Assembly (NCBI RefSeq): GCF_940670765.1
Contig: NZ_CALNVW010000010.1
Coordinates: 248,001-312,000, forward strand
From: Streptomyces sp. A 4/2
GTDB lineage: Bacteria; Actinomycetota; Actinomycetes; Streptomycetales; Streptomycetaceae
DNA length: 64,000 nt
Direction of reading: 5' to 3'
Part shown: positions 28,672-37,026 of the stretch, piece after piece
Layout of the letters: every line of letters starts with the position of its first letter
Numbering within the stretch: the stretch's first letter is position 1
Program-made: the position numbers and the translations under genes
The notes under the pieces: model-generated
Told to the model about the DNA's origin: nothing
The model's database searches: none
What the model saw: only the letters and a program-made list of their open reading frames with translations

Positions 28672-29910
28672 ATGACTGACACCCCCATGCGAGCGCGCGC
28701 CGAGATCGATCTCGCAGCTCTGCGCGCCAATGTTCACGCTCTGCGCGCCCGCGCGCCCCGTGCCCAGCTGATGGCTGTGGTCAAGGCGGACGCCTACGGG
28801 CACGGCATGGTGCCCTGTGCCAGGGCCGCCCTGCAGGCCGGTGCGAACTGGCTCGGCACCGCCACCCCGCAGGAGGCCCTCGCGCTGCGCGCCGCGGGAA
28901 TCGACAGCAGGCTGCTCTGCTGGCTGTGGACGCCCGGCGGGCCGTGGCGGGAGGCCGTCGAGGCCGATATCGACGTGTCCGTGGGCGGGATGTGGGCGCT
29001 CGACGAGGTACGGGAGGCGGCGCGGGCGAGCGGTCGCACGGCGCGGGTCCAGCTCAAGGCCGACACCGGCCTCGGGCGGGGCGGCTGCCAGCCCGCCGAC
29101 TGGCCGGAACTGGTCGCTGCGGCGGTCGCCGCCGAGGCGGCCGGGCTGATCCGGGTCACCGGGATCTGGTCGCACTACGCCTGCGCGGACGAGCCGGGCC
29201 ACCCGTCGATCGCCCCGCAGACGGCCCGCTTCGACGAGGCCGTCGCGTACGCGGAGAAGGCGGGCCTGCGCCCCGAGGTCCGGCACATCGCCAACTCACC
29301 GGCGGTGCTGACCCTGCCCGGCTCGCACTACGACCTGATCCGCCCCGGCGTCGCGCTGTACGGCATCTCGCCCGTTCCGCAGCTCGGCAGCGCCGCCGAC
29401 TTCGGCCTGCGCCCGGTGATGACGCTCAGCGCCCGCCTCGGCCTGGTCAAGCGGGTCCCGGCGGGGCACGGCGTCAGCTACGGCCACCACTACGTCACCT
29501 CCGCCGACACCACCCTGGGCCTGGTCCCGCTCGGATACGCGGACGGCATCCCCCGGCACGCCTCGGGCCGGGGCCCGGTGCTGGTCGGCGGCGCGTGGCG
29601 GCGGGTGGCCGGACGGATCGCCATGGACCAGTTCGTGGTGGATCTGGACGGGGACGCGCTCCTGCCGGGCGCGGAGGCCGTGCTGTTCGGCCCGGGTGAC
29701 CGGGGCGAGCCGACCGCGGAGGACTGGGCGGAGGCGGCGGACACGATCGCGTACGAGATCGTCACCCGCATCGGTTCCCGGGTGGACCGCGTGTACGTCG
29801 ACGGGGACCCGGAAGGCCCGGTGAACGGGGATCCGGCCGGTGCGGTGATCAGGACCCCGGAAGGCCCGCGGGATCCGGCCGGCCAGGGCGACGACCGGAC
29901 GGACCACTAG
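28672..29910 (+). CDS. alr: Alanine racemase
   Basis: This 412-aa PLP enzyme supplies D-alanine for peptidoglycan. The PLP lysine is K38 in VVKADAYGHGM, and the catalytic Tyr lies in GHGVSYGHHYVT. After residue about 375 the protein carries an extra tail of about 35 residues built from an imperfect repeat of GDPEGPVNGDPAG / TPEGPRDPAG, longer than most family members. The ATG at 28687 is an alternative start. Confidence 0.94.
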   Translation: MTDTPMRARAEIDLAALRANVHALRARAPRAQLMAVVKADAYGHGMVPCARAALQAGANWLGTATPQEALALRAAGIDSRLLCWLWTPGGPWREAVEADIDVSVGGMWALDEVREAARASGRTARVQLKADTGLGRGGCQPADWPELVAAAVAAEAAGLIRVTGIWSHYACADEPGHPSIAPQTARFDEAVAYAEKAGLRPEVRHIANSPAVLTLPGSHYDLIRPGVALYGISPVPQLGSAADFGLRPVMTLSARLGLVKRVPAGHGVSYGHHYVTSADTTLGLVPLGYADGIPRHASGRGPVLVGGAWRRVAGRIAMDQFVVDLDGDALLPGAEAVLFGPGDRGEPTAEDWAEAADTIAYEIVTRIGSRVDRVYVDGDPEGPVNGDPAGAVIRTPEGPRDPAGQGDDRTDH

Positions 29911-29955
29911 ACGACCGCTGTACGACCGCTGTACGACCACGAGGAGAGCGGCACG

Positions 29956-31170
29956 GTGAGCGAGAGCACCAGCGCGGATGTGGCCGGGGCCGTCGCGGCG
30001 GGCGCCAACTGGCGCCGGGCCGGGGGCTTCGCCGGTGCCGCCATCGGCGTGCTCGCGGCCGGGGCCGCGGCGGGCGTGGCGGTCGAGCGGCTGACCGTCG
30101 GCCGCGGCATGCGCAAGAAGGCACGGCTCGCCCTGGACGCGTCGGGGCCGTACGGCTCCCTGCGCGGCATGCCGGGCCGGGCGGTCGCCGACGACGGCAC
30201 GGAGATCTACTACGAGGTGGACGAGACCGGCCCGGAGGCCTCCGGCCCCGCCCCCCGGCTACCCGGCCGCCGGGCCGCCCGTCCCGTCACGGTCGTCTTC
30301 TCGCACGGCTACTGCCTCGGCCAGGACTCCTGGCACTTCCAGCGCGCGGCGCTGCGCGGCGTCGTCCGTACCGTCCACTGGGACCAGCGCAGCCACGGCC
30401 GGTCACAGCGCGGCCGGGCGCAGGCCGACGGCGTACCGGTCACCATCGACCAGCTCGGCCGCGACCTGAAGGCGGTCATCGATGCGGCGGCGCCCGAGGG
30501 GGACCTGGTCCTGGTGGGGCACTCGATGGGCGGCATGACGATGATGGCGCTCGGCGACCAGTTCCCCGCGCTGGTACGCGAGCGGGTGGTCGGCGCCGCC
30601 TTCGTCGGCACCTCCTGCGGGAAGCTCGGCGAGGTGAGCTTCGGGCTGCCCGTGGCGGGGGTGAACGCGGTACGCAGGGTGCTCCCCGGCGTACTGAAGG
30701 CGCTCGGCTCCCAGACGGAGCTGGTGGAGCGGGGACGGCGTGCCACCGCCGATCTGTTCGCCGGTCTGATCAAGCGGTACTCCTTCGGTTCGAAGGATGT
30801 CGACCCCGGGGTGGCCCGGTTCGCCGAGCGGCTGATCGAGGGGACGCCGATCGACGTGGTCGCGGAGTTCTACCCGGCCTTCACCGATCACGACAAGGCG
30901 GACGCGCTGGCCGCGGTCTTCGCCGAGGTGCCCGCGCTCGTCCTGGCGGGCGACAACGACCTGGTGACACCCAGCGCGCACAGCGAGGTCGTCGCCGACC
31001 TGCTGCCCGGTTCCGAGCTGGTCATCGTCCCGGACGCCGGGCACCTGGTCATGCTCGAACACCCCGAGGTCGTCACCGATCGGCTGGCCGCGCTGCTGGC
31101 CCGGGTCGGCGCGGTGCCGGCAGCCGCTAACGTTGGACCGTATGGAAGCCCCGCACAGCCCGGCAGCTGA
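29956..31170 (+). CDS. Alpha/beta hydrolase with N-terminal membrane anchor
   Basis: This 404-aa protein has a hydrophobic segment (about 19-42, FAGAAIGVLAAGAAAGVAVERL) followed by an alpha/beta hydrolase domain: oxyanion FSHGYCLGQDSW, nucleophile elbow GHSMGGMTM, acid Asp in LAGDNDLVTP and catalytic His in DAGHLVMLEHP. The substrate cannot be inferred. Between alr and tsaE this gene is a regular member of the actinomycete cluster. Two 11-bp direct repeats (29911-29932) precede its GAGGAGAG site, and its 3' end overlaps tsaE by 29 bases. Confidence 0.87.
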   Translation: MSESTSADVAGAVAAGANWRRAGGFAGAAIGVLAAGAAAGVAVERLTVGRGMRKKARLALDASGPYGSLRGMPGRAVADDGTEIYYEVDETGPEASGPAPRLPGRRAARPVTVVFSHGYCLGQDSWHFQRAALRGVVRTVHWDQRSHGRSQRGRAQADGVPVTIDQLGRDLKAVIDAAAPEGDLVLVGHSMGGMTMMALGDQFPALVRERVVGAAFVGTSCGKLGEVSFGLPVAGVNAVRRVLPGVLKALGSQTELVERGRRATADLFAGLIKRYSFGSKDVDPGVARFAERLIEGTPIDVVAEFYPAFTDHDKADALAAVFAEVPALVLAGDNDLVTPSAHSEVVADLLPGSELVIVPDAGHLVMLEHPEVVTDRLAALLARVGAVPAAANVGPYGSPAQPGS

Positions 31171-31702
31171 TCCGGCCGCCGCGTTCGCCACCCGCCTGAC
31201 CGTCGATTCCCCCCGCCGCATGCAGGAGCTGGGCCGCCGCCTGGCCGCCCTGCTGCGCCCCGGTGACCTGGTGATGCTCTCCGGGGAGCTCGGCGCGGGC
31301 AAGACCACCCTGACGCGCGGCCTGGGCGAGGGCCTGGGCGTGCGCGGCGCGGTCACGTCCCCGACCTTCGTCATCGCCCGCGTCCACCCACCGCTGGGTG
31401 ACGGTCCCGCGCTGGTGCACGTGGACGCGTACCGCCTCGGCGGCGGTCTCGACGAGATGGAGGACCTGGACCTCGACGTCTCGCTGCCCGACTCGGTGAT
31501 CGTGGTCGAGTGGGGGGACGGGAAGGTCGAGGAGCTGTCCGACGACCGGCTGCGGGTGGTCATCGAACGGGGCGTCGGGGACACCGACGACGACCGCCGT
31601 GTGGTCACGCTCAGCGGGATCGGCGGACGGTGGGGGCAGGACGAACTGACGGGGCTGCTGGGACACGAGGGGAACCAGCCGCACGAGGGCCAGGACGGCT
31701 GA
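31142..31702 (+). CDS. tsaE: tRNA t6A biosynthesis ATPase TsaE
   Basis: This 186-aa P-loop ATPase drives the TsaB-TsaD complex that makes threonylcarbamoyl-adenosine at tRNA position 37. Walker A GELGAGKTT is at about residues 50-58, followed by TSPTFVIARVH and VHVDAYRLGG, standard for TsaE. It has a C-terminal extension rich in Asp/Gly/Gln. The ATG at 31142 lies inside the 3' end of the hydrolase gene. The rest of the t6A set follows about 1.1 kb downstream. Confidence 0.93.
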   Translation: MEAPHSPAADPAAAFATRLTVDSPRRMQELGRRLAALLRPGDLVMLSGELGAGKTTLTRGLGEGLGVRGAVTSPTFVIARVHPPLGDGPALVHVDAYRLGGGLDEMEDLDLDVSLPDSVIVVEWGDGKVEELSDDRLRVVIERGVGDTDDDRRVVTLSGIGGRWGQDELTGLLGHEGNQPHEGQDG

Positions 31703-31818
31703 CGGCTCCGCGCCCGGCGTCCCGTGCCGGACGGCCGCCGCGCTCCGTACTTTCCGACAAGCCGTCGGCAAGGTGTTGCACAGATCCCACCAGGCGTGGT
31801 CACATGGATGGCAAGACC

Positions 31819-31838
31819 TGGTTAGGTCTACCTAACCA
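31819..31838. promoter_or_regulatory. Perfect palindrome, possible repressor or iron-box-like operator
   Basis: TGGTTAGGT-CT-ACCTAACCA is a perfect inverted repeat of two 9-base arms, 21 bases before the start of a 54-aa ORF. The TTAGGT…ACCTAA arms recall the DmdR/DtxR iron box, but the spacing is shorter than the 19-bp consensus and I count only about 13 of 19 matches. The T/A content stands out in this 70+% GC region. Confidence 0.6.
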
Positions 31839-31859
31839 CGCCTGACCGAGGAGGCAGCC

Positions 31860-32024
31860 ATGTCCGCGTCGGAGACCGAAGCGCAGTCGCCGTCCCCCCT
31901 GTCGATGCGCGATCTGCTCGCCTCCTGCGAGGCGGCCAGCGCCGTGTCCACACCACCGCGAGCCCCGGAGCCCGATCCCGGGGCCGACGTGGTGGAGCCC
32001 GAGGAGCAGCGCGACGCCGCGTAA
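31860..32024 (+). CDS. Small hypothetical protein, 54 aa
   Basis: The start has a near-perfect GAGGAGG site (31848-31854) at 5-base spacing. The predicted 54-aa product (MSASETEAQSPSPLSMRDLL…) is acidic, Ser/Pro/Ala-rich and has one Cys (residue 20); no domain is recognised. The strong start signal and the palindrome just upstream argue that it is expressed and regulated. It separates tsaE from tsaB together with the minus-strand transpeptidase-like gene. Confidence 0.6.
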   Translation: MSASETEAQSPSPLSMRDLLASCEAASAVSTPPRAPEPDPGADVVEPEEQRDAA

Positions 32025-32080
32025 TCCGTACGGGTCACGCGGGACAGCGGGCCGAGGGGCTCCGCGGCCTGCCCTGCGCC

Positions 32081-32140
32081 TGACGGCCCCTGCCTGTCCC
32101 TGACGGCCCCTGCCTGTCCCTGACGGCCCCTGCCTGTCCC
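32081..32140 (+). repeat. Three perfect 20-bp tandem repeats
   Basis: The 20-mer starting TGACGGCCCC occurs three times without a mismatch (32081-32100, 32101-32120, 32121-32140), with a degenerate fourth start at 32141. It lies between the 54-aa ORF and the 3' end of the transpeptidase-like gene. Confidence 0.95.
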
Positions 32141-32163
32141 TGATGGCTTTCCCGCCCGTTCCG

Positions 32164-32718
32164 CTACAGGACGACGACGACCTTCGTGCCGTACGTCGCC
32201 AGCGGCCACATCGCGTCGCCGTCCTCCCGCGACATCCGGATCCCGCCGGTCTTCTGGGTCGGGTCCGGACTCGCCATGGAGCCGTCCACCGCCGCGCTGA
32301 AGCCGATCGTCACCCCGTTGACGCTCGCGAACCGGACCACGTGCTCGATCCGCACCCCGTCGGAACCGGGGATGTTCCCCGAGCGGGACTGCACCCCGTA
32401 GATGCCCACCGGCGGATTCACCGTGCTCGGCATGACCTTGAAGGTCCGCGTGCCGGAGTCGGAGACCAGCCATACCCGCTTCTCCGACAGCGAGTACACG
32501 ACGCGGGTGCCGGTTCCGGAGTGCGGGGGCACGGCGGCGGGGCCGTGCGGTTTCTTCGGAGTGCCTCCGGGGTGCGCCGGGGCGCTGGCCGAGACCGAGG
32601 GCTTGGGGGCCGCCAGGCTGTCAGGGGCGTTCGCGGACGCCTGGTAGGCGAGGAAACCCACCGTGACGAGCGCTGCCCCGGTGAGCCCGGCCACGATTCC
32701 CGAGCTGCTCCTTGACAC
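32164..32718 (-). CDS. L,D-transpeptidase-fold protein without catalytic Cys
   Basis: This 184-aa protein has an N-terminal membrane anchor or signal (about 7-27, IVAGLTGAALVTVGFLAYQA), a Pro/Ser linker and a YkuD-like C-terminal domain (about 70-184). That domain keeps RVVYSLSEKRVWLV, GIYGVQSRSGN, the GGIRMSREDGDAMWPL motif and GTKVVVVL. In active enzymes the motif reads GCIRM; here the Cys codon is GGG (residue 159), and the partner His motif is also missing. It is probably a non-catalytic cell-wall protein. The GTG at 32718 follows GAGGAG. Confidence 0.82.
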   Translation of the reverse strand: MSRSSSGIVAGLTGAALVTVGFLAYQASANAPDSLAAPKPSVSASAPAHPGGTPKKPHGPAAVPPHSGTGTRVVYSLSEKRVWLVSDSGTRTFKVMPSTVNPPVGIYGVQSRSGNIPGSDGVRIEHVVRFASVNGVTIGFSAAVDGSMASPDPTQKTGGIRMSREDGDAMWPLATYGTKVVVVL

Positions 32719-32826
32719 CTGAGGCTCCTCATTTCTTCGTACGTACGAATTCTCGGTGACGTTAGCAGCAGGAGGCTGACGGGACGGGGCGCCGTGCCTC
32801 CGCCGCAGGAGCCGTAGGCTGTTTGC

Positions 32827-33510
32827 GTGCTCTTGCTCGCCGTTGATACCGCCACGCCCGCCGTCACCGCCGCCCTCCACGACGGCACCTCCGTCGTCGC
32901 CGAAACCAGCAGGACCGACGCCCGCCGGCACGGGGAGCTGCTGCTGCCCGCCGTCGACCAGGTCCTCGCCGAGGCCGGACTCACGCTCGACGCCGTCACG
33001 GACATCGTCGTCGGGGTCGGCCCGGGACCGTACACCGGACTGCGCGTCGGCCTGGTGACAGCCGCCACATTCGGCTCCGTCCTGGGGGTGCCGGTCCACG
33101 GGCTGTGCACGCTGGACGGCCTCGCGTACGCCTCCGGGCTGGAGGGCCCCTTCGTCGTCGCGACGGACGCCCGGCGCAAGGAGGTCTACTGGGCGCGGTA
33201 CGACGGCTGCCGTACGCGCCTGGGCGAGCCCGCGGTCGACCGGCCCGCCGACATCGCCGAACAGGTCGCCGGGGTGCCCGCGGTGGGAGCCGGGGCGCTG
33301 CTCTACCCCGGGACCTTTCCGGACGCCCGCGCTCCCGAGCACGTCCCGGCGGGGGCGCTCGCCGCGCTGGCCGCGGAGAAACTGGCCGCTGCGGGACCGG
33401 CCGCGGGGGACGGGACGGCCGTGGCCGGCTTCCTCCCGGTCACCCCCCTCTACCTGCGGCGTCCCGACGCGCAGGTGCCCAAGAACTACAAGGTGGTCAC
33501 CCCGCAGTGA
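32827..33510 (+). CDS. tsaB: tRNA t6A biosynthesis protein TsaB
   Basis: This 227-aa, ASKHA-fold partner of TsaD lacks the metal-binding His pair. LLAVDTATPAVTAALHDG and VGVGPGPYTGLRVGLVTA are characteristic. The start is GTG. Its TGA overlaps the rimI GTG (GTGA), so it is coupled to rimI and then tsaD in the standard order. Confidence 0.95.
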   Translation: MLLLAVDTATPAVTAALHDGTSVVAETSRTDARRHGELLLPAVDQVLAEAGLTLDAVTDIVVGVGPGPYTGLRVGLVTAATFGSVLGVPVHGLCTLDGLAYASGLEGPFVVATDARRKEVYWARYDGCRTRLGEPAVDRPADIAEQVAGVPAVGAGALLYPGTFPDARAPEHVPAGALAALAAEKLAAAGPAAGDGTAVAGFLPVTPLYLRRPDAQVPKNYKVVTPQ

Positions 33511-34034
33511 CCGCCCCCGTACTGCGCGAGATGCGCTGGTGGGACATTGCTCCCGTACTGGATCTCGAACACGAGCTGTTTCCCGAGGACGCCTGGTCCG
33601 AGGGCATGTTCTGGTCGGAGCTCGCCCATGCGCGCGGGCCCGCCGCGACCCGCCGTTACGTGGTCGCGGAGGCCGGCGAGCGGATCGTGGGCTACGCCGG
33701 GCTGGCGGCCGTCGGCGGCACCGGGGACGTCCAGACCATCGCGTCGGCCCGTGACCGGTGGGGCTCCGGCCTCGGCGCCGAACTGCTCGGCGACCTCCTC
33801 AGGCACGCCACCGCCTTCGAATGCGCCGAACTGCTCCTCGAAGTGCGGGTCGACAACATCCGCGCCCAGAAACTCTACGAACGCTTCGGCTTCGAGCCCA
33901 TCGGCTTCCGCCGCGGCTACTACCAGCCGGGCAATGTGGACGCGCTCGTGATGCGCCTCGACCTGCACCCGGAAGCGGACCTCGCACAGGGACCGGAAAC
34001 GGACCTCGCACAAGGAACAGAGACCCATGGCTGA
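33507..34034 (+). CDS. rimI: Ribosomal-protein-alanine N-acetyltransferase RimI
   Basis: This 175-aa GNAT-fold enzyme in E. coli acetylates the N-terminus of S18. The acetyl-CoA-binding segment ([20 protein letters not shown]) and [26 protein letters not shown] are intact. The last 20 residues carry two near-identical copies of DLAQG-type sequence from an 18-bp in-frame duplication. It overlaps tsaB by 4 bases and tsaD by 8. Confidence 0.92.
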   Translation: MTAPVLREMRWWDIAPVLDLEHELFPEDAWSEGMFWSELAHARGPAATRRYVVAEAGERIVGYAGLAAVGGTGDVQTIASARDRWGSGLGAELLGDLLRHATAFECAELLLEVRVDNIRAQKLYERFGFEPIGFRRGYYQPGNVDALVMRLDLHPEADLAQGPETDLAQGTETHG

Positions 34035-35148
34035 CGAACCTCTCGTACTCGGTATCGAGACCTCCTGCGACGAGACGGGCGTCGGCATCGTCCGCGGTAC
34101 GACGCTGCTCGCCGACGCCGTGGCTTCGAGCGTCGACACGCACGCCCGTTTCGGCGGTGTGGTGCCGGAGATCGCCTCCCGGGCGCATCTGGAGGCGATG
34201 GTTCCGACCATCGAGCGCGCGCTGAAGGAGGCCGGGATCGCCGCCAGGGACCTGGACGGCATCGCGGTCACGGCGGGGCCCGGCCTCGCCGGGGCGCTGC
34301 TGGTCGGTGTCTCGGCGGCGAAGGCGTACGCGTACGCCCTGGGCAAGCCGCTGTACGGCGTCAACCACCTGGCCTCGCACATCTGCGTCGACCAGCTCGA
34401 ACACGGGCCGCTGCCCGAGCCGACGATGGCCCTGCTGGTCTCGGGCGGGCACTCGTCGCTGCTGCTCGCGCCGGACATCACCGCGGACGTACGGCCGCTG
34501 GGCGCCACCATCGACGACGCGGCGGGCGAGGCGTTCGACAAGATCGCGCGGGTGCTGAACCTCGGGTTCCCGGGCGGCCCGGTCATCGACCGCCTGGCGA
34601 AGGAGGGCGACCCGAAGGCGATCGCGTTCCCGCGCGGTCTCACCGGCTCGCGCGACCCCGCGTACGACTTCTCGTTCTCCGGACTGAAGACCTCCGTGGC
34701 GCGGTGGATCGAGGCGAAGCGCGCGGCGGGCGAAGAGGTCCCGGTACGTGATGTCGCGGCGTCCTTCCAGGAGGCCGTCGTCGACGTCCTCACCCGCAAG
34801 GCCGTCCGCGCCTGCAAGGACGAGGGTGTCGACCACCTGATGATCGGCGGCGGTGTCGCCGCCAACTCCCGGCTGCGCGCGCTCGCCCAGGAGCGCTGCG
34901 AACGGGCGGGCGTCCGGCTGCGGGTGCCGCGTCCGGGGCTGTGCACGGACAACGGCGCGATGGTGGCGGCGCTCGGCGCGGAGATGGTGGCGCGGAACCG
35001 GGCCGCGTCGGACTGGGACCTGTCGGCGGACTCCTCGCTGCCGGTGACGGACCCGCACGTCCCGGGGACGGGCCAGGGGCACGCGCACGGCCACGCCGTC
35101 GATCACGACCACGTGCACGAGATCAGCAAGGAGAACCTCTACCCGTGA
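34027..35148 (+). CDS. tsaD: tRNA t6A threonylcarbamoyltransferase TsaD
   Basis: This 373-aa catalytic subunit transfers the threonylcarbamoyl group to A37 of ANN-decoding tRNAs. The start [10 protein letters not shown], the metal-binding H-x3-H in [10 protein letters not shown] and [11 protein letters not shown] are diagnostic. The C-terminus is a His-rich tail ([15 protein letters not shown]) that is unusual for the core family and could bind metal. It overlaps rimI by 8 bases and the next gene by 4. Confidence 0.96.
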   Translation: MADEPLVLGIETSCDETGVGIVRGTTLLADAVASSVDTHARFGGVVPEIASRAHLEAMVPTIERALKEAGIAARDLDGIAVTAGPGLAGALLVGVSAAKAYAYALGKPLYGVNHLASHICVDQLEHGPLPEPTMALLVSGGHSSLLLAPDITADVRPLGATIDDAAGEAFDKIARVLNLGFPGGPVIDRLAKEGDPKAIAFPRGLTGSRDPAYDFSFSGLKTSVARWIEAKRAAGEEVPVRDVAASFQEAVVDVLTRKAVRACKDEGVDHLMIGGGVAANSRLRALAQERCERAGVRLRVPRPGLCTDNGAMVAALGAEMVARNRAASDWDLSADSSLPVTDPHVPGTGQGHAHGHAVDHDHVHEISKENLYP

Positions 35149-35402
35149 CGGTCGCACTGATGTGGGAGGCCCGCGCCGCGGACGGCCGGGGCGCCGAACT
35201 GCTGGCATGGGCGCGGGCGCAGGTGCTCGACGGGCAGCCGCTGCGCCGCGAGTTCCTGCGCGCCCCGCAGGACCGGGTGCTCGTCCTCACCTGGTGGGAC
35301 GCCCCCTACGACGCGGATCTGCCGGAACTCCCGGAGCCCGCAGCCGAGTTGGTCATCCGCGCGGTGCACCGCTGGCGCTTCGAATCGGTGGCGGCGGAGT
35401 AG
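35145..35402 (+). CDS. Small hypothetical protein coupled to tsaD
   Basis: This 85-aa protein starts at a GTG that overlaps the tsaD stop (GTGA), implying translational coupling. It is rich in Trp and Arg ([15 protein letters not shown]…[13 protein letters not shown]…[12 protein letters not shown]) and looks like a small antibiotic-monooxygenase-like or ferredoxin-fold domain, but I cannot assign a family. No signal or membrane segment is seen. Confidence 0.75.
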   Translation: MTVALMWEARAADGRGAELLAWARAQVLDGQPLRREFLRAPQDRVLVLTWWDAPYDADLPELPEPAAELVIRAVHRWRFESVAAE

Positions 35403-35448
35403 TCCGGCTCTTCCGGCGCGCCCGCGCCGGGCGCCGCGTCAGGCGGGT

Positions 35449-36183
35449 TCAGCGCTTGCTCAGCAGCCCCTCGATGACCGCGTCGAGCTGCTCCGCGATG
35501 TCGTACGACTCCGTCATCTCGCGCCAGCGGTCCGCCAGCGCGGTGAGGTGCGGCAGTTCGGCGGCGTCCTCGGCCGTGAGCAGTTCGGGGAAGAGGCGCC
35601 CGCCCCCGGGCTGTTCGGCGGCGCGTTTCGCCAGGGCGTTGCGGAAGACGAGGTCGCCGTAGGCGCAGTGCCAGATGGTGCGGTACGCGCGCACTGCCTG
35701 GGTCTCACTCAGTCCGCAGGCCAGACCCGAGCCGATGATCTCGTCGACCATCCACAGCGCGGACTTGTCGGTGAGCTCGCCGAGGGTGAGGATCTCCACC
35801 ACCCAGGGGATCTGCAGCAGTACGTCGTGCATGTGGACCGAGACGGCGAGCATCCGCGCGCGCGGATCCGACGGGAGTTCGGGGCGGGGGAAGCCGTCCG
35901 CGATTCCGGCCAGGGTGAGCATCAACAGCTCGTCCTTGTCGCGCACATGGTGGTAGAGCGCCATCGGGGTGACGCCGACCTCTTTGGCGACCCGGCGCAT
36001 GGACAGGGCGTCGACGCCCTCCTCCTCGATGATGCGGCGGGCGATCCCGACGATCTTCTCCGGCTCGACCCGACGCGGCCGTCCGACAGCTCTCTTGGCG
36101 GTCGGACCTGCCTCGCCGTGTGCTCCCCGCTGTGTTCCGGTCGCCGCCGCGCTCTCGTCTCCTGGCACTCGCCCATTCTCCAC
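35449..36183 (-). CDS. TetR family transcriptional regulator
   Basis: This 244-aa protein has a basic N-terminal linker (KRAVGRPRRVEPEKI), a TetR helix-turn-helix (about 55-100: ALSMRRVAKEVGVTPMALYHHVRDKDELL) and a C-terminal TetR_C-type ligand domain. I chose the GTG at 36183 because GGGGAG lies 7 bases upstream; a TTG at 36216 and a GTG at 36168 are also in frame. It is divergent from the nucleotidyltransferase, and an operator-like palindrome lies just upstream, suggesting autoregulation. Confidence 0.87.
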   Translation of the reverse strand: MENGRVPGDESAAATGTQRGAHGEAGPTAKRAVGRPRRVEPEKIVGIARRIIEEEGVDALSMRRVAKEVGVTPMALYHHVRDKDELLMLTLAGIADGFPRPELPSDPRARMLAVSVHMHDVLLQIPWVVEILTLGELTDKSALWMVDEIIGSGLACGLSETQAVRAYRTIWHCAYGDLVFRNALAKRAAEQPGGGRLFPELLTAEDAAELPHLTALADRWREMTESYDIAEQLDAVIEGLLSKR

Positions 36184-36203
36184 CTCCCTTCTCCCCTTGT
36201 TTC

Positions 36204-36215
36204 TATACGCGTACA
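36204..36215. promoter_or_regulatory. Operator-like palindrome before the TetR gene
   Basis: TATACGCGTACA is palindromic in 5 of 6 base pairs around ACGCGT and lies 21-32 bases upstream of the regulator start within the divergent gap. AATAAT follows. It is a plausible TetR autoregulatory site. Confidence 0.45.
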
Positions 36216-36283
36216 ATAATCTGTGAGGGATGAGGAACTCACCGCCTTTCCGAACGAAGCTGATCCCGGCCCCATGCGCTCGC

Positions 36284-36289
36284 TAGAGT
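36284..36289 (+). promoter_or_regulatory. -10 element of a probable leaderless transcript
   Basis: TAGAGT matches the Streptomyces -10 consensus and ends 8 bases before the GTG at 36298, so transcription would start at or next to the start codon. The -35 region is weak (CTGATC at proper distance). Confidence 0.5.
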
Positions 36290-36297
36290 CTGGTGCC

Positions 36298-36975
36298 GTG
36301 TCACTCCCGGATCTCGACCCCGCCCGCCGATACGCCCTCGCGCGGCAGTTGATGAACACGCTGGAAGCCGAATTCCCGGGTTCCGTAGCCGAGTTGCGGG
36401 GTTCGCTCGCCTCGGGTGCGGCGGATCCGTACAGCGACATCGATCTCGCCTGGACCGTGCCCGACGCGGATTTCGACGCCTGTCTGGCGGGCGTCGAGGC
36501 CTGCCTGGGACGTGTGCGGGACGTCGCTTCGCTGCGCAGCGACCCCGATCTCCAGCGGTCGCGCAAACGGCGGCTGCTGTTCGTCGCCTTCCGGGATCTG
36601 CCGCTGTTCTGGCGGCTGGACCTGGAGATCTCGGCGCGATCGGTGGCCGGAGACCCCGCGTACGACCGCGACAACCCTGCGGCGCGCGGCGACGACTGGT
36701 CCGCCGCGGCCAGCGCGCTCGCCAATGCCGTGGCCGTCGTCAAAGCGGTGCTGCGCCAACGGCCGGACGTGGCAGCCGGGTTGCTGGAGCGCGGGCTGCG
36801 GCGGGTCGGTGTGGCCGGGGACGCGGCAGCGGATGCGGCAGAAGCAGGGACGGCGAGCGGGCGCTGGCAGGCGGGTGTCGTACGGCTCGCCGATGCGGCC
36901 GTACGGCACGAGCCCGCCCAGCGCCCCCTCGCAGACCGGGTCAGACGTCTCGCCGCGGAACTGCTGGAGCCCTGA
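36298..36975 (+). CDS. Nucleotidyltransferase-fold protein
   Basis: This 225-aa protein has the minimal nucleotidyltransferase motif RGSLASGAADPYSDIDLAW (about residues 39-57, GS then D-x-D) and a third acidic position in RLDLEISARS. A helical C-terminal part follows. The substrate is unknown; relatives include aminoglycoside-type and toxin-type transferases. The GTG at 36298 is preferred because a -10 hexamer ends 8 bases upstream (leaderless); starts at 36223 and 36274 are in frame. Confidence 0.72.
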   Translation: MSLPDLDPARRYALARQLMNTLEAEFPGSVAELRGSLASGAADPYSDIDLAWTVPDADFDACLAGVEACLGRVRDVASLRSDPDLQRSRKRRLLFVAFRDLPLFWRLDLEISARSVAGDPAYDRDNPAARGDDWSAAASALANAVAVVKAVLRQRPDVAAGLLERGLRRVGVAGDAAADAAEAGTASGRWQAGVVRLADAAVRHEPAQRPLADRVRRLAAELLEP

Positions 36976-37026
36976 GCGGCGCCCCTCCCGGGCACACCCG
37001 CGAGGGACGGACGCCAGGCGCTCGCG

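Noticed and set aside
31819..31838. Confident DmdR iron box
   Set aside because: The arms match but the spacing does not fit the 19-bp consensus, so it is reported as a palindrome with an uncertain binder.
32081..32140. CRISPR-like array from three 20-bp repeats
   Set aside because: The repeats are directly adjacent without spacers and no cas gene is present.
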